Source of the DNA: JASEGV01 sp037443545
GTDB taxonomy: Bacteria > Bacteroidota > Ignavibacteria > UBA10030 > BY39
NCBI GenBank assembly: GCA_037443545.1
Contig: JBBIOD010000016.1
Coordinates: 1-30,083, forward strand
DNA: 30,083 nt
Direction: 5' to 3'
Every line of letters starts with the position of its first letter. The stretch's first letter is position 1. Positions 1 to 7,863 of this stretch are shown here, piece after piece. Position numbers and translations under genes: made by a program. Under the pieces are notes generated by a model. It saw only the letters and a list, made by a program, of their open reading frames with translations. It did not search any database and was not told the DNA's origin.

Positions 1-235
1 TCCTACAGCTATTAATTACCTTTACATAATCTTGATTTGTTAATTCATATTCAGCTTTCGTGCAATTACATCCTTTCTGAAAACTTTGAGGGAACGATGC
101 AATCTCATACCACTTGCCCATATACTTGTTTAAGTCAACATGCTCAACTGTGGCAAGAGGCGGATAAGTTGCACAGCCCAAAATTGATAAGCCGAATGAG
201 AACAAAACGGTTGCGATATTAAATATATGATTCAT
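1..235 (-). CDS. blc: Lipocalin family outer-membrane lipoprotein (Blc-like), C-terminus cut by window edge
   Basis: The first 78 codons are visible; the rest lies beyond base 1. Translation starts at the ATG on 235-233 and gives a hydrophobic leader ending in SILGC, a plausible lipobox, so Cys21 would be lipidated and the protein anchored in the outer membrane. The lipocalin signature follows: DLNKYMGKWYEIASFPQSF, with the invariant G-x-W near residue 38, then CNCTKAEYEL, which matches the start of the beta-barrel of bacterial lipocalins (Blc). Family members bind fatty acids or lysophospholipids and are linked to envelope stress and membrane maintenance. The gene begins 13 bases after the exonuclease gene stop and has no clear ribosome site, so it is probably the last visible gene of the hyp operon. 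The family call is strong; the ligand is unknown. Confidence 0.85.
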   Translation of the reverse strand, partial: MNHIFNIATVLFSFGLSILGCATYPPLATVEHVDLNKYMGKWYEIASFPQSFQKGCNCTKAEYELTNQDYVKVINSCR

Positions 236-248
236 ATTTTTTTAATGT

Positions 249-764
249 TTATTTTTTAATTTTTAAAAACCTATTTCCGGTCTCTTGTAGCACTCGAATC
301 ATTATTTTGGCGCACGCTTCAGAATCAGATGCTGCCTCGTGGTGGTTGAGCGAAATATCGAAACGGCGGCAAACATCCGGTAATTTTGTGGGGCGGATTT
401 TCCAGATTTTCCGGGCGAGCCGCATCGTACACTCGAATTCAGTTGCAGGAAGGGGAAGTCCTGAACTTGCACAGCACGCATGTAAAACACCTTTATCAAA
501 TCCAGAGTTATGTGCAACAAAAAAATCAATGTCCTTCATCAGCGGCTCTGCTGTTTTCCAGACCTCTCTAAATTTAGGTTTACTCATAACATCTGCTAAA
601 GTAATTCCGTGTAAATAAGTGAACAGCATCGTATTACGGGGTGGTTTAATCAGATAAGCTTCACGGGCGACTATCTTTTCGTTCTCAACTCGTACAAGTC
701 CGACAGCACAAGCGCTGTCCGGTTGATAATCGGCTGTTTCAAAATCAATAGCAACAAATTTCAT
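249..764 (-). CDS. DnaQ-like DEDDh 3'-5' exonuclease
   Basis: A 171-residue single-domain exonuclease of the DnaQ/RNase T superfamily. All metal and catalytic motifs are visible: ExoI at the start (VAIDFETAD, Asp7 and Glu9), ExoII (AHNSGFDKGVL, Asp90) and ExoIII (HHEAASDSEAC, His142 and Asp147). The His in motif III puts it in the DEDDh class. No polymerase, helicase or BRCT domain is attached, so it resembles stand-alone epsilon-like exonucleases of unknown substrate rather than the replicative proofreading subunit itself. I chose the ATG at 764. An upstream TTG at 779 would overlap hypE and add only five residues before the usual beta strand. It lies 8 bases after hypE and probably shares its transcript, although no functional link to hydrogenase maturation is known. 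Confidence 0.85.
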   Translation of the reverse strand: MKFVAIDFETADYQPDSACAVGLVRVENEKIVAREAYLIKPPRNTMLFTYLHGITLADVMSKPKFREVWKTAEPLMKDIDFFVAHNSGFDKGVLHACCASSGLPLPATEFECTMRLARKIWKIRPTKLPDVCRRFDISLNHHEAASDSEACAKIMIRVLQETGNRFLKIKK

Positions 765-772
765 AGTTGCGC

Positions 773-1837
773 CTAACAAATTCGTGGTAATTGTTCACCC
801 GATATCATATCCACAATTCGCATGCTTCCGATAGAAGTTTTCATGACAACTCTTTTGCGATGTTCGCTTACAACTTTACCGATAATTGCGGCATCTTTTC
901 CGTCGGGGTGGTTTTTCATAATCCTCAATATTTTTTCTGCATCCTGCTTTTCTACTAAAGCAATCATCTTTCCCTCATTGGCAACGTAGAGTGGGTCGAA
1001 TCCTAATATTTCGCACGCGGCTTTTACTTCTTCCGAAATCGGAATTGCTAATTCGTCAATCTCGATTCCTACATCGGCTGACGATGCAATTTCATTCAGA
1101 GTGCTAGCAACTCCTCCACGTGTTGGGTCGCGCATAACGTGAATTTTGTTAGAAACTTTTAACATAGCTGATACTAAACGATTTAATGGAAGAGTATCGC
1201 TTTGGATTGCAGTTTCGAATTCCAAGCCTTCGCGAGCCGACATTATTGCCACACCGTGTTCAGCTATTTTCCCGCTGATAATTATTACATCGCCTGGCTT
1301 ACTATTCTTCGGTGATATTTCAATTCCCGGATACACCTTTCCAATTCCAGAAGTGTTGATAAATATTTTATCCCCTTTTCCTCGATCAACCACTTTAGTG
1401 TCGCCCGTAATGATTTTGATCCTGGTTCTTTCACCGGCTCTTTTCATCGACAGTGTAATACGCCACAAATCTTCCAAAGGAAAACCTTCTTCTAAAATAA
1501 ATCCTACGGAAAGGTAAATAGGTTCGGCGCCGCACATAGCTAAATCGTTTACCGTTCCGTTTACTGCAAGTTCACCGATATCACCTCCGGGAAAAAATAT
1601 TGGTTGCACAACATACGAGTCAGTTGTAAATGCAAATCGCTCCCCTCCAATTTCAAACACCGAACCATCGTGTTGCAAATTTAAAAGTTCGTTATCGAAC
1701 TGGGATAAAAACATTTTTTCAATTAACCGATGCGACAATGTTCCACCTCCACCGTGTGCCATTATAACTTTATCGTAATCAGTTATTGGCAGTGGACAGG
1801 AATAATCGTTGACTGAATATTGTTTGTTTTGTTCCAT
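773..1837 (-). CDS. hypE: Hydrogenase maturation protein HypE (carbamoyl dehydratase)
   Basis: A 354-residue HypE of the PurM/AIR-synthetase-like fold. HypE receives a carbamoyl group from HypF on its C-terminal cysteine and dehydrates it with ATP to a thiocyanate, the source of the cyanide ligands of the [NiFe] active site. The sequence shows the glycine-rich N-terminal motif (MAHGGGGTLSHRLIEK), the ATP-site region (TDSYVVQPIFFPGGDIG and VNGTVNDLAMCGA), the motif MRDPTRGGVASTLNEIA and, decisively, the invariant C-terminal tail PRIC ending in Cys354. Length is normal for the family. It follows hypD after 9 bases and acts with HypC and HypD on the iron centre. No defect is seen. Confidence 0.97.
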   Translation of the reverse strand: MEQNKQYSVNDYSCPLPITDYDKVIMAHGGGGTLSHRLIEKMFLSQFDNELLNLQHDGSVFEIGGERFAFTTDSYVVQPIFFPGGDIGELAVNGTVNDLAMCGAEPIYLSVGFILEEGFPLEDLWRITLSMKRAGERTRIKIITGDTKVVDRGKGDKIFINTSGIGKVYPGIEISPKNSKPGDVIIISGKIAEHGVAIMSAREGLEFETAIQSDTLPLNRLVSAMLKVSNKIHVMRDPTRGGVASTLNEIASSADVGIEIDELAIPISEEVKAACEILGFDPLYVANEGKMIALVEKQDAEKILRIMKNHPDGKDAAIIGKVVSEHRKRVVMKTSIGSMRIVDMISGEQLPRIC

Positions 1838-1846
1838 TAATTTTCT

Positions 1847-2929
1847 CTATTTATGATAATGATAATATGCAGCGCAGGCACCCTCGGTCGAAACCATCGG
1901 TGCACCTAACGGAGTTTCCGGTTTACAATGAGTCCTGAACGCACTGCAATCGGTTGGCTTTTTTAAACCTTGTAAAACTTCGCCCGCAATACAGAGCGGT
2001 GATTCCTCTTTAGTAATATATTCCACATTAAATATTTTTTCTGCGTCGAACGTGGAATACTTTTCTTTCAACCGATAGCCACTTTGGGGAATTGTTCCTA
2101 TCCCCCGCCACTTTCGATCGACGATATCGAAGGTTTCGGTGAGAAGTTTTTTAGCATTCGGATTCCCTTCAAGCCGCACCGCACGGGAATATTGATTTTC
2201 AACTTCACACTTTCTTTCTTCCAATTGTTGAACAGCCAACAAAATTCCTTGCAAAATATCGACCGGTTCAAAACCTGTTACAACGATCGGGGTATTATAT
2301 TTTTTAGATATCGGAATATATTCGGAATAACCCATCACAGTACAGACGTGACCAGCAGCGAGGAATGCCTGAATACGGCTCTCCTTTGAAGATAACAATG
2401 CCTCGATTGCCGGAGGCACCAAAACATGAGCACACAAGATTGAAAAATTATCTAATTTACGGCGTTGGGCTTCGACAACTGCCATTGCATTCGGCGGGGC
2501 AGTCGTTTCAAAACCAACTGAAAAGAATACAACCTTCTTATCCTTATTAACCTCAGCAATTTTTAAAGCATCTAATGGCGAGTAAACCATGCGCACATCA
2601 CCGCCGTTCGCTTTCACATTAATCAAATCTAACTTCGAGCCGGGAACTCGTAGCATATCCCCGTAGGAAGTAAATATCACATCCTTAAACGAGGCAATGG
2701 TGATAGCTTTATCGATTAACTCGAGCGGAGTTACACAGACCGGACAGCCAGGGCCATGAACAAGGGTGATGTTCGTGGGTAGCAACTCTTCAATTCCATA
2801 TTTCAGAATTGTGTGAGTTTGCCCCCCGCAAATTTCCATTATCACCGCCGACTTTTTTGCTGTGCTCTTTATTTTTTTAATCAGTGCCAGCGCAGCTTTG
2901 GCATCGCGGTATTCATCTATATATTTCAT
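1847..2929 (-). CDS. hypD: Hydrogenase maturation protein HypD
   Basis: A 360-residue HypD, the [4Fe-4S] scaffold on which Fe(CN)2CO is assembled together with HypC. The conserved blocks are present: MEICGGQTHTILKYGIEELL near residue 31, HGPGCPVCVTP near residue 60 with the redox-active Cys pair, FFSVGFETTAPPNA, and a C-terminal cysteine-rich region (SPLCIAGEVLQG, then Cys residues in SAFRTHCKPETPLG) that ligates the cluster. The start ATG overlaps the hypC stop by four bases (ATGA type), which indicates translational coupling of the two partners. Length and motif order match characterised HypD proteins. Confidence 0.97.
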   Translation of the reverse strand: MKYIDEYRDAKAALALIKKIKSTAKKSAVIMEICGGQTHTILKYGIEELLPTNITLVHGPGCPVCVTPLELIDKAITIASFKDVIFTSYGDMLRVPGSKLDLINVKANGGDVRMVYSPLDALKIAEVNKDKKVVFFSVGFETTAPPNAMAVVEAQRRKLDNFSILCAHVLVPPAIEALLSSKESRIQAFLAAGHVCTVMGYSEYIPISKKYNTPIVVTGFEPVDILQGILLAVQQLEERKCEVENQYSRAVRLEGNPNAKKLLTETFDIVDRKWRGIGTIPQSGYRLKEKYSTFDAEKIFNVEYITKEESPLCIAGEVLQGLKKPTDCSAFRTHCKPETPLGAPMVSTEGACAAYYHYHK

Positions 2930-3192
2930 TCCGCACTCGTACTGTTTTGTTTTTCTTCTTCATTCATCAACGCTTCGATTTCAGAAATCATTTCCAAAGT
3001 TTCTTCTGCTTCTTTTTCATCGACGATGTTCAAAGCAAACCCTACATGCACGATAACATAATCACCGATTTTAGCTTCTGGCACCCACTCAAGGCATATT
3101 TGTTTCATCACACCGCCGAAACTTACTTTAGCCATCCGTAACGAATCGATTTCTTCAATTGCGATGATTTTTCCCGGAACTGCAAGACACAT
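2926..3192 (-). CDS. hypC: Hydrogenase maturation chaperone HypC/HupF family
   Basis: An 88-residue HypC with the diagnostic N-terminus MCLAVPGKIIAIE. After removal of Met1, Cys2 is the residue that binds the iron and contacts HypD and the hydrogenase large subunit. The middle block VSFGGVMKQICLEWVPEAKIGDYVIVHVGFAL is the family's OB-like barrel. The last about 30 residues form an acidic, probably helical tail rich in Glu, longer than in many HypC proteins but within range. It sits 12 bases after hypF and overlaps hypD by four bases. Confidence 0.97.
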   Translation of the reverse strand: MCLAVPGKIIAIEEIDSLRMAKVSFGGVMKQICLEWVPEAKIGDYVIVHVGFALNIVDEKEAEETLEMISEIEALMNEEEKQNSTSAE

Positions 3193-3204
3193 ATTATTAT
3201 TCCT

Positions 3205-5490
3205 CTATTTGTAATTTATTTTATTCATTGCTATGACAGCTTGCCCCAGCGAAATTCCTCCGTCGTTCGGTGGAACACGCTGATGCCAATATGGTTTGAA
3301 ACCTGGATTCTCTAATCGCTTAATTGTTTCCTCTAATAGTAATGCATTCTGAAAGCATCCACCGCTCAAAACAACTTTATGTTCAGAAATCATTTGTGCG
3401 ATTTTTAAAATAATATTAGCCATTGTGTTGTGGAATTTCCTTGCAATAACTTTTTGTAAAATATTATTTCGGACATCTTCCATAATTTCTTCAACCATCA
3501 TCTGCCAATCGATTTCATAAATTTCATTTTCATGAATATTAAACGAATAGCTGTTTTCTTCGTTAGAAGAAACGGCGGCAAATTCCAACATCATAGCAGC
3601 TTGTCCTTCGTACGCGGAACTATTCCTGATTCCAATCAGGGCTGATATTGCATCGAAAAGGCGACCCGCGCTTGAAGTAAAAGGACACATTATATTCTTT
3701 GCAAACATTGTTTTGAGTATTTTTAATTCTGAATCAGAGAAATTATTCATAAAAGAAACAGGGGGTTGCTTGAAAATCTCATCCCCATAAATTTCATACA
3801 AAATCCCGATCGCTGAACGGCGAGGTTCTTTGATTGCTTGTTCACCCCCGGGCAAGCGGAATTGTCGGAACGATGCAACGCGATTGAAATCATTGCCATC
3901 GTATTTAAAAAACTCGCCGCCCCATATTGTGCCATCTGTTCCATAACCTGTTCCGTCCCAAGCTACACCGAGCACATTTCCACTTAAACGATTTTCGGCA
4001 TAGCATGAAGCGATATGTGCTTGATGATGCTGAACTCCGATTAGCTTTCTTTTCCCCGATTTAGCATATTTTGTTGAAAGATACTCCGGATGGAAATCGT
4101 GAGCTATATGGAAAACATTAGAATTGTACATTTTTTCGAAATCTGAAACCACATCCGAGAAGGCTTGGTAGGCTTCGTTAGTAGAAAGGTCGCCGATATG
4201 CTGACTTATGAATATGCTATTGGAATTTGTTAATGCAACAGTATTTTTTAAATGTGCACCGACGGCGATTATGGGTTTTGGGTTTGAAAGTTCTAATTTT
4301 TCAATGTGGATGGGTAGAGGGGCATAACCACGTGCCCGGCGCAGAACCATCTCCCTGCCGTTGATAATACGAACGATTGAATCATCGACGTGGCGAACAA
4401 TCGGGCGATTATGAACTAGAAAATAATCGGCAATTACACTCAGCCGATTCAACGCTTGGTGTTCGCTTATACACATTGGCTCTTCCGAGAGATTACCACT
4501 CGTTGCAACAATTGGCTTTGCAAGTAGTTTCATCAATATATGATGAAGTGGAGTATATGGTAGCATTGCACCTAAGTAAGGATTTTTGGGAGCGACTGAT
4601 TCCGAAATTATATTATCAAAGTTCAGTTTTCGTTTAAGCAATACAATGGGAGATTCGGGTGAAAGTAAGGAGCTTTCTTCAAATTTGGAAACTTCACAAA
4701 GTGATTTTATGGAATCAAGATTAGTGAACATTAAGGCAAAAGGTTTTTCTTCTCTATGTTTCCGCGTTCGAAGTTGAGAAACAGCTTCGTTGTTAGAGGC
4801 GTCAACAATCAATTGGTAACCGCCTAAACCTTTAAATGCGATTATTTTACCTTCCGAAATTAGTTCGATGGTTTTTGGGATAGCTTCAAATTTTTCTGAA
4901 ACGACTTCCCCATTCTTATTCCACAACTCAATTTGTGGCCCGCATACCGGGCAAGCAGTCGGTTGAGCATGGAAGCGGCGGTCGATTGGATTTTCGTATT
5001 CACGACGACATTCATTACACATAATAAAATTTTTCATCGAAGTGTTGGGGCGATCGTACGGTAATGCTTCGACAATTGAAAAACGCGGTCCGCAATTAGT
5101 GCAATTGATAAAGGGATATAGATGACGCCGGTTACCAGGATCGAATACCTCGTTCAGGCAATCATTACAAACGGCAATGTCCGGTAAGATGAATGCTGAA
5201 ATTTCCAAATCTTTTGCACTTTCTCTGATTTCGAAAGTATGAAACCCCACCGGATCGAGGAATGAAAATTCTAAACTCGTAATCACTGATATATTGGGTT
5301 TTTCACTCTCCAAACGGATTAAAAATTTATCTAAAACAGACTTCTCTCCCTCTACTTCTACAAAAACACCTTTAGAAGAATTTAGCACGAAACCATTTAA
5401 TTTCATCTCGGTTGCAATACGATAAACAAAAGGGCGAAAACCGACACCCTGAACAGCACCACCAATGGCTATGTGTAAACGCATTAACAT
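3205..5490 (-). CDS. hypF: Carbamoyltransferase HypF
   Basis: A 761-residue full-length HypF. It uses carbamoyl phosphate and ATP to make carbamoyl-AMP and moves the carbamoyl group to the C-terminal Cys of HypE. Domains in order: an acylphosphatase-like domain with GAVQGVGFRPFVYR (residues 11-24); two CxxC...CxxC zinc-finger-like units (CNDC/CTNC and CNEC/CPVC, about residues 108-185); a YrdC-like domain (FKGLGGYQLIVDA onward); and a Kae1-like C-terminal domain with the metal-binding HHQAHIASCYAE block and VLSGGCFQN near the end. The start at 5490 is 4 bases from a GGAG; Met3 at 5484 would give a more usual 10-base spacing. The gene leads the hyp operon and is separated from the upstream ATPase gene by an intrinsic terminator, so it needs its own promoter. 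Confidence 0.97.
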   Translation of the reverse strand: MLMRLHIAIGGAVQGVGFRPFVYRIATEMKLNGFVLNSSKGVFVEVEGEKSVLDKFLIRLESEKPNISVITSLEFSFLDPVGFHTFEIRESAKDLEISAFILPDIAVCNDCLNEVFDPGNRRHLYPFINCTNCGPRFSIVEALPYDRPNTSMKNFIMCNECRREYENPIDRRFHAQPTACPVCGPQIELWNKNGEVVSEKFEAIPKTIELISEGKIIAFKGLGGYQLIVDASNNEAVSQLRTRKHREEKPFALMFTNLDSIKSLCEVSKFEESSLLSPESPIVLLKRKLNFDNIISESVAPKNPYLGAMLPYTPLHHILMKLLAKPIVATSGNLSEEPMCISEHQALNRLSVIADYFLVHNRPIVRHVDDSIVRIINGREMVLRRARGYAPLPIHIEKLELSNPKPIIAVGAHLKNTVALTNSNSIFISQHIGDLSTNEAYQAFSDVVSDFEKMYNSNVFHIAHDFHPEYLSTKYAKSGKRKLIGVQHHQAHIASCYAENRLSGNVLGVAWDGTGYGTDGTIWGGEFFKYDGNDFNRVASFRQFRLPGGEQAIKEPRRSAIGILYEIYGDEIFKQPPVSFMNNFSDSELKILKTMFAKNIMCPFTSSAGRLFDAISALIGIRNSSAYEGQAAMMLEFAAVSSNEENSYSFNIHENEIYEIDWQMMVEEIMEDVRNNILQKVIARKFHNTMANIILKIAQMISEHKVVLSGGCFQNALLLEETIKRLENPGFKPYWHQRVPPNDGGISLGQAVIAMNKINYK

Positions 5491-5497
5491 TGTGCTC

Positions 5498-5527
5498 CAA
5501 TATAAAACGACTAAAGATGATTATCAA
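5498..5527 (-). promoter_or_regulatory. Possible Bacteroidota-type promoter for the hyp operon
   Basis: On the minus strand a TTG (5527-5525) is followed after 20 bases by TATATTG (5504-5498), close to the TTG-N19/20-TAnnTTTG promoter pattern of Bacteroidota. It lies in the only gap between the preceding terminator and hypF. If used, transcription would begin almost at the hypF ATG and leave little leader, and the GGAG next to the -7 element competes for the same bases. This makes the call weak. Confidence 0.25.
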
Positions 5528-5542
5528 ATTTTACCGGGATGG

Positions 5543-5576
5543 AAATAAAAAAGCCCGGGAGGAAGTTGCCCGGGCT
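5543..5576 (-). terminator. Intrinsic terminator after the PilB/GspE-type ATPase gene
   Basis: Read on the minus strand, an 8-bp GC-rich stem (AGCCCGGG paired with CCCGGGCT, bases 5552-5559 and 5569-5576) with a 9-base loop is followed at once by TTTTTTATTT. This is a textbook rho-independent terminator about 60 bases past the ATPase stop. It separates that gene from the hyp operon. Confidence 0.88.
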
Positions 5577-5611
5577 CGGAGGTTTGTGTTTTTTTTTATT
5601 GTTGCTATTGA

Positions 5612-5637
5612 TACGGTTGGGAACCGTATTTTTTTTT
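5612..5637 (+). terminator. Plus-strand hairpin with T-run (possible antisense terminator)
   Basis: TACGGTT-GGG-AACCGTA (5612-5628) is a perfect 7-bp stem with a 3-base loop, followed on the plus strand by nine T's that run into the stop codon of the minus-strand ATPase gene. In that orientation it looks like a terminator, but no plus-strand gene lies upstream. On the minus strand the hairpin is preceded by A's and lacks a directly following T-run. It might stop antisense transcription or protect the 3' end of the ATPase mRNA. Confidence 0.4.
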
Positions 5638-7735
5638 AATTTTCCAGAGCTATTCCTGTAATTTCATGTAACGAAGTTACACCCGACGTAGCCAAATTGA
5701 TAGCAGATTGCTTCAATGTAATCATACCATTTTTCAGAGCTAACGTACGCAGGGCGTCCTCATCAATTATATCTTTTGACCTTAAAATAACCTGCCGCAT
5801 CTCTTTCGACATCTTAAGAGCTTCAAAGATACCAATACGACCGCGATAACCCTTGATGCACTGAATACAACCGACAGGTTTGTAAAACTTTGTTCCTTTG
5901 ATAATTTCATCTTCAATACCTAAATCTAAAAGTAACTCATAATTGAAATCTTGATCGATAATTTTACACCTTTCACATAATTTTCTGAGGAGGCGTTGAG
6001 CAACGATCACATTAATGGTGTAAGCGAGTAAAAAGGGCTCAATTCCCATATTATATAAGCGTGTTATGGCGCTGATAGAATCGTTTGTATGAAGTGTTGA
6101 AAAAACCAAGTGCCCTGTATTTGCCAATTTGACTGCAATATCTGCGGAGACTTTATCTCGCATTTCACCGACCATCACAACATCAGGGTCGTGGCGTAAT
6201 AATCCGCGCAGTGCACTTTCAAAATCGAGTTTATGATTCAGCTTAACTTGCCGGCAACCGTCGATTAAATATTCGACTGGATCTTCTATTGTAACTATAT
6301 TCAACGCGGGGTCAATAATCATTTTAAGTGCTGAAAGCTGAGTTGTACTTTTTCCGCTTCCTGTAGGACCTGTAATAACAATCATTCCTTGTGTTTTTCG
6401 GATTGATTTATTGAAATTTTCTGATGTGTGTTTATCCATTCCTAATGAATCTAAACCAGCAATAACGTCGCCCCCACGCAAAATTCGAATTACGATTGAT
6501 TCTAACTTGTTTTTCAGGTCGCCCCCATAAATAGGCATCGTAGAAAACCTGAAACGGACTACCTGATTATCTACAGTTCTTTGAGCAAACCCGTCTTGCG
6601 AAAGAAATTTTTCGAAGCGGTCTAAATTTTTGGCGCGGTCTTTTACGACAGCTAAAATTCCCTCAGCACGTACATCAGTTATTGTACTCCAAAGTGTTAA
6701 TCTGCCATCAATTCTGAAGTGAAACTCCGTCCGTAAAGCAGCTCGCGGAACAACGTGAATATCGCTTGCTCCTGTACGTACTCCATCAACCATAATGCTC
6801 TCTACAAGTTCAGCAAGTTTACCGTGTCCGACGGATTCATCGATTGAACGTTCAAGCTCGCTCTCATATTCCATTTTCGAAACTTGCATAAACTCATCAG
6901 TAAAATCGAGCCCACCCGATTTCAAACCTTGATCGAATGCTAATTGTCTCCACAATTCATTAAATTCACCGAGAGAGATATATTTTATTTCCGCTTTTTT
7001 GTATTTAAAAACTTTTGCAACTTTTGACACGTCAGGGTGAGTAGGATCGGGAGTAACTACAATTAGCTTTTCTACCCCATTCGTATATAATTCAAATGGG
7101 AGAATCTTTCTCTTAACTGCTAATTCATAATAAAATGGGTGTAACGACTGTAAATGCTTTTTAATGAATCGAAGTTTATCTTTGTTCCCAAAAACAGAAG
7201 CTGCGTATACAGTTTCAAAAGAGTAGTGCCGTGCAACATGCTTGAAGATTACATCACGATCGACAGCCAAATCTTCAATCAAAATATCCAACAACCGGCG
7301 TTTTTGATCGTCCTTTCGATGTATCTCTATTGCTCGAGCAACTATCTCCATATTTATAACTTGATTTTTCAGCAACAAGTCTATAAATCGAGGTAAAGCA
7401 TCGGCCTGTTTAGATAATTTTGAGGTCGGTGGCTTTAAACTTTCACTTAATGAGGGCAGTTCGGGATCCGTTACGGGCTCTCCATTTTCATCTGGAATTT
7501 TATATTCTTGATTTAAAACCGAGTGTAAATCTTGGACACCAGCGGGTTCATCAATCCTAATTTCTTTTTCAATCTGATGATTTATCAGATCAGTGAAGAC
7601 TAAACCCGTTGGAAGTTGTTCATTTGCAGAATTTTCCTCATTTTCTACATATTTTAGGGGAGTTCCATCACTCATGAATTCGTCAGATTCTCTCAAATTT
7701 TTAAATTTTTCAACATTTATTTTTTCTTTATACAT
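5636..7735 (-). CDS. Type II secretion / type IV pilus assembly ATPase (GspE/PilB family)
   Basis: A 699-residue hexameric secretion ATPase that powers assembly of pilus or pseudopilus subunits at the inner membrane. Visible motifs: an N-terminal MshEN/T2SSE-N-like domain (about residues 110-260), Walker A GPTGSGKSTT starting at residue 456, the Asp box TIEDPVEY, Walker B LLRHDPDVVMVGEMRD, the His box TGHLVFSTLHTND, and the zinc-binding tetracysteine (CERC ... CIQC) followed by GYRGRIGIFEAL, which is typical of GspE/PilB and absent from PilT. It is longer than the usual 550-570 residues because of an acidic, probably disordered N-terminal stretch of about 110 residues. I chose the ATG at 7735; an in-frame GTG at 7822 would add 29 residues of unlikely sequence. 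No other pil or gsp gene is nearby, so the machine it serves cannot be told. Confidence 0.9.
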   Translation of the reverse strand: MYKEKINVEKFKNLRESDEFMSDGTPLKYVENEENSANEQLPTGLVFTDLINHQIEKEIRIDEPAGVQDLHSVLNQEYKIPDENGEPVTDPELPSLSESLKPPTSKLSKQADALPRFIDLLLKNQVINMEIVARAIEIHRKDDQKRRLLDILIEDLAVDRDVIFKHVARHYSFETVYAASVFGNKDKLRFIKKHLQSLHPFYYELAVKRKILPFELYTNGVEKLIVVTPDPTHPDVSKVAKVFKYKKAEIKYISLGEFNELWRQLAFDQGLKSGGLDFTDEFMQVSKMEYESELERSIDESVGHGKLAELVESIMVDGVRTGASDIHVVPRAALRTEFHFRIDGRLTLWSTITDVRAEGILAVVKDRAKNLDRFEKFLSQDGFAQRTVDNQVVRFRFSTMPIYGGDLKNKLESIVIRILRGGDVIAGLDSLGMDKHTSENFNKSIRKTQGMIVITGPTGSGKSTTQLSALKMIIDPALNIVTIEDPVEYLIDGCRQVKLNHKLDFESALRGLLRHDPDVVMVGEMRDKVSADIAVKLANTGHLVFSTLHTNDSISAITRLYNMGIEPFLLAYTINVIVAQRLLRKLCERCKIIDQDFNYELLLDLGIEDEIIKGTKFYKPVGCIQCIKGYRGRIGIFEALKMSKEMRQVILRSKDIIDEDALRTLALKNGMITLKQSAINLATSGVTSLHEITGIALEN

Positions 7736-7804
7736 ATTTATACTCTTAGTTATTTGCCTGCAGTATAAGTAATAGTATTGTTCGTTAGTGTGATATTGCA
7801 CAAC

Positions 7805-7826
7805 AGGTGTGATTGAACGCACACCT
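7805..7826. repeat. Inverted repeat upstream of the ATPase gene
   Basis: AGGTGTG (7805-7811) and CACACCT (7820-7826) form a perfect 7-bp inverted repeat around an 8-base spacer, in the 128-base gap between the aminotransferase and ATPase genes. Neither strand has a T-run after it, so it is a poor terminator. An operator site or an mRNA hairpin is possible. Confidence 0.4.
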
Positions 7827-7863
7827 TAAAGGGGCTGGGAATAAAAAATCTACGAGTAATTAT

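Noticed and set aside
37..222. Plus-strand open frame of 61 codons
   Set aside because: It is the shadow of the lipocalin gene, whose minus-strand frame has a lipoprotein signal and the G-x-W motif.
7736..7822. Upstream GTG start of the ATPase gene
   Set aside because: The extra 29 residues are Tyr/Gln-rich with no family resemblance, and they overlap the inverted repeat in the gap.
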